From contig JAVHKY010000038.1 of assembly GCA_035079385.1 (NCBI GenBank), positions 992,001 through 1,056,000 of the forward strand: DNA of 64,000 nt, in the 5' to 3' direction. Positions 62,590-64,000 of the stretch are shown one piece after another. The notes under the pieces are model-generated. The model was given only the letters and a program-made list of their open reading frames with translations. It did no database searches and was not told the DNA's origin. This stretch comes from Aspidiotus rigidus (Eukaryota; Arthropoda; Insecta; Hemiptera; Diaspididae). A program made the translations under genes and the position numbers. Position 1 is the stretch's first letter; each line of letters begins with the position of its first letter.

Positions 62590-63240
62590 ACCTCAATAAA
62601 CTCTCATATCATATTTGTCTGGTTACCAAACCGACCGAACAGCAAAACAAGTCACCTCCTTCGAATGAATCATCGACAATACCCATCTCCCAATTTCAGA
62701 CTATAAACAAGACAACCGCAAACTCACCTTATATGGAATTCTTACTGGTTAGACCAATCCTCTAGTAAATTACTCCAAATCAAGAGATCCCCTCTATCCT
62801 GGTCTTCCTCGATCAGAAACTCCAGACGGAAACTGGTCACTCTTTCTCGACTTCGGTTGGGCCACATAGACATCACTCGCTTCCACCTCATCCTACACTA
62901 CTGATCAGCCCCCTCCAACGTACACACCCCCGTTGTGCAAAATGCCGTCACGTGACGGGATTGTGACGGTGCACATTTGCGTCACAGTTGGGTCACAAAG
63001 AGGGATCACTGTGCTTTTTAAATAGGTGATTGCCGTCACAGGCGTCACAAGTCTCCTCTGTTCCCAGCTGTGTCGGCATTTTGCACAACAGGCCCCTCTC
63101 AGTCAAACACACATCTTCATCTGGCCTCGGCTACTTTTCATTTCTCTCTGAAAATCCTTCCCCCTAAGCTCGTGTTTCTCAACTCAAACATCATTCTGCA
63201 CTTCTCCAGTAATAATGAAGTCCGAATAACGAATGCCAAC
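62590..63240 (+). pseudogene. LINE 3' fragment interrupted by a MITE
   Basis: Broken frames contain TDRTAKQVTSFE (RNase H end), HLPISDYKQDNRKLT (linker, compare IPSSDIKNNYRANI in the 5.2-kb copy) and KLVTLSRLRLGHIDITRFHL (compare LIRLRIGHTRLTHSYL). After the MITE, PLSVKHIFIWPRLLF follows (knuckle end). The Cys pair expected between the last two blocks lies where the MITE inserted. At least three frame changes and several stops make it dead. There is no poly(A) tail. Confidence 0.7.
62932..63089. mobile_element. 158-bp MITE with 16-bp perfect TIRs, inserted in the LINE
   Basis: GTTGTGCAAAATGCCG at 62932-62947 is repeated exactly inverted at 63074-63089. The interior contains many GTGACG/CGTCAC copies in both orientations (for example TCACGTGACGGGATTGTGAC and CCGTCACAGGCGTCACAAG). 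No clear target duplication is visible (ACCCCC left, AGGCCC right). There is no ORF. Confidence 0.85.
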
Positions 63241-64000
63241 GTCCACGTATGAGCTCGAAACACTACATTATAGAGTTCCATACCCCCACAACTTATTGAT
63301 TTCTTTCTCTAGGTCAATTACTTACCTTTAAAACTTTATGTATCTAGAAAATCGGTACGTATGAACTTGAATTCCTATTTTTTATTACCCTCAGCCTCGG
63401 AGGTAATTCGAAGCAGCTCCGTTTGTATAAATTATCTATTTATGATCGTTCTCTTCCCTTTTGTACATACCTATAAAATTTGCGAACAACGTGTATAGTT
63501 CGATCGTATCTTGACTCGTGTAAGCCTTCGCTGCTTATCCACTTCTGGTCTTATTTTGTAGGTGTTCTAATCTCGACAATCGCAACGCGCCATCCTCGTG
63601 CATAGAGCTATACAATACTGATGAATGCGCAAGTGAATGGGAGGAGTTCTGGGTGCCGCATATATCCAGTATTCGAGCGGAATGATCGACCTAAATCAAT
63701 CTCGGTTCGTGTTTATCGTGCGGCACACGAACGCGCATGACCATCAGAAATTTTCTCGAATCTGATTTTCATTTTTCTTGCGTCGCGCATTTTCTATTGC
63801 ATATTTCAGTTTTATGCAAGCATTAATATATTCACGAACTTTTTTCCCTCTCATTTCTTTTTCTAACCTCCGGTTAAAATTCTATCAAAACCGCATTCTT
63901 ATTCATTGTTGTTTGATATACAAAGAATATGTCTTCGTTTTAACGCGCTGTAGATTCCGAACCCGCTTATTAAGGACTATTAAAATACTTAAGATTTCTT
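63241..64000. other. No gene recognised
   Basis: AT-rich DNA to the end of the window, with no repeat or ORF of note. Confidence 0.4.

Overview
The window looks like AT-rich nuclear DNA from an arthropod, most likely an insect. The evidence is a decayed mitochondrial insert that reads only with the invertebrate mitochondrial code, RNase H-bearing non-LTR retrotransposon fragments, and many short terminal-inverted-repeat (TIR) elements. CpG is common in the non-repetitive parts. The insect order cannot be fixed from sequence alone. I found no intact cellular protein-coding gene. The window is best read as intergenic or intronic DNA filled with old, nested mobile elements. All six-frame ORFs are short, and the recognisable ones belong to dead retrotransposons.

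Layout. 1-600 is a nuclear mitochondrial insert (COX1 start, minus strand). 3.65-8.22 kb holds two related non-LTR retrotransposon fragments. The larger one is 5'-truncated, has an RT, an RNase H and a C-terminal Cys/His knuckle, and ends in a poly(A) tail. 10.5-18.9 kb holds a CpG-rich fold-back repeat, a mariner-type element with repeated internal units, a tRNA-like pseudogene, a 989-bp long-TIR element and smaller TIR repeats. 21.4-24.2 kb is a degenerate satellite of about eight ~230-bp units, split by a 1,064-bp fold-back element with a perfect 9-bp target duplication. 27-31 kb is a minus-strand cluster of retrotransposon 3' ends. 32.5-33.8 kb is a three-level nest: a palindromic MITE inside a hAT-type element (8-bp target duplication) inside an older TA-flanked element. 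34.9-35.8 kb is a pogo/Tigger-like element carrying about eight copies of a 14-bp motif. 38.8-39.6 kb is a minisatellite bracketed by two copies of a CAGGG...CCCTG element. 42.6-44.8 kb is a 2.27-kb CACTG-ended element with subterminal repeats and a 5S rRNA-like fragment. 47.1 kb is an ~81-unit (CT)n tract. 47.6-50.3 kb is a minus-strand retrotransposon interrupted by a second copy of the long-TIR element. 56.6 and 57.0 kb are long hairpins. 62.6-63.2 kb is a retrotransposon fragment interrupted by a 158-bp MITE.

The stretches 0.6-3.6, 8.2-10.5, 13-15.7, 18.9-21.4, 24.2-27, 35.8-38.5, 44.8-47.1, 50.6-56.6 and 57.1-62.5 kb look like single-copy DNA in which I can defend no gene. The strongest discoveries are structural: non-autonomous elements with visible target duplications, their nesting order, and their internal repeated motifs. 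No cooperating gene system or operon is present. All similarities given here are by eye, without a database search.
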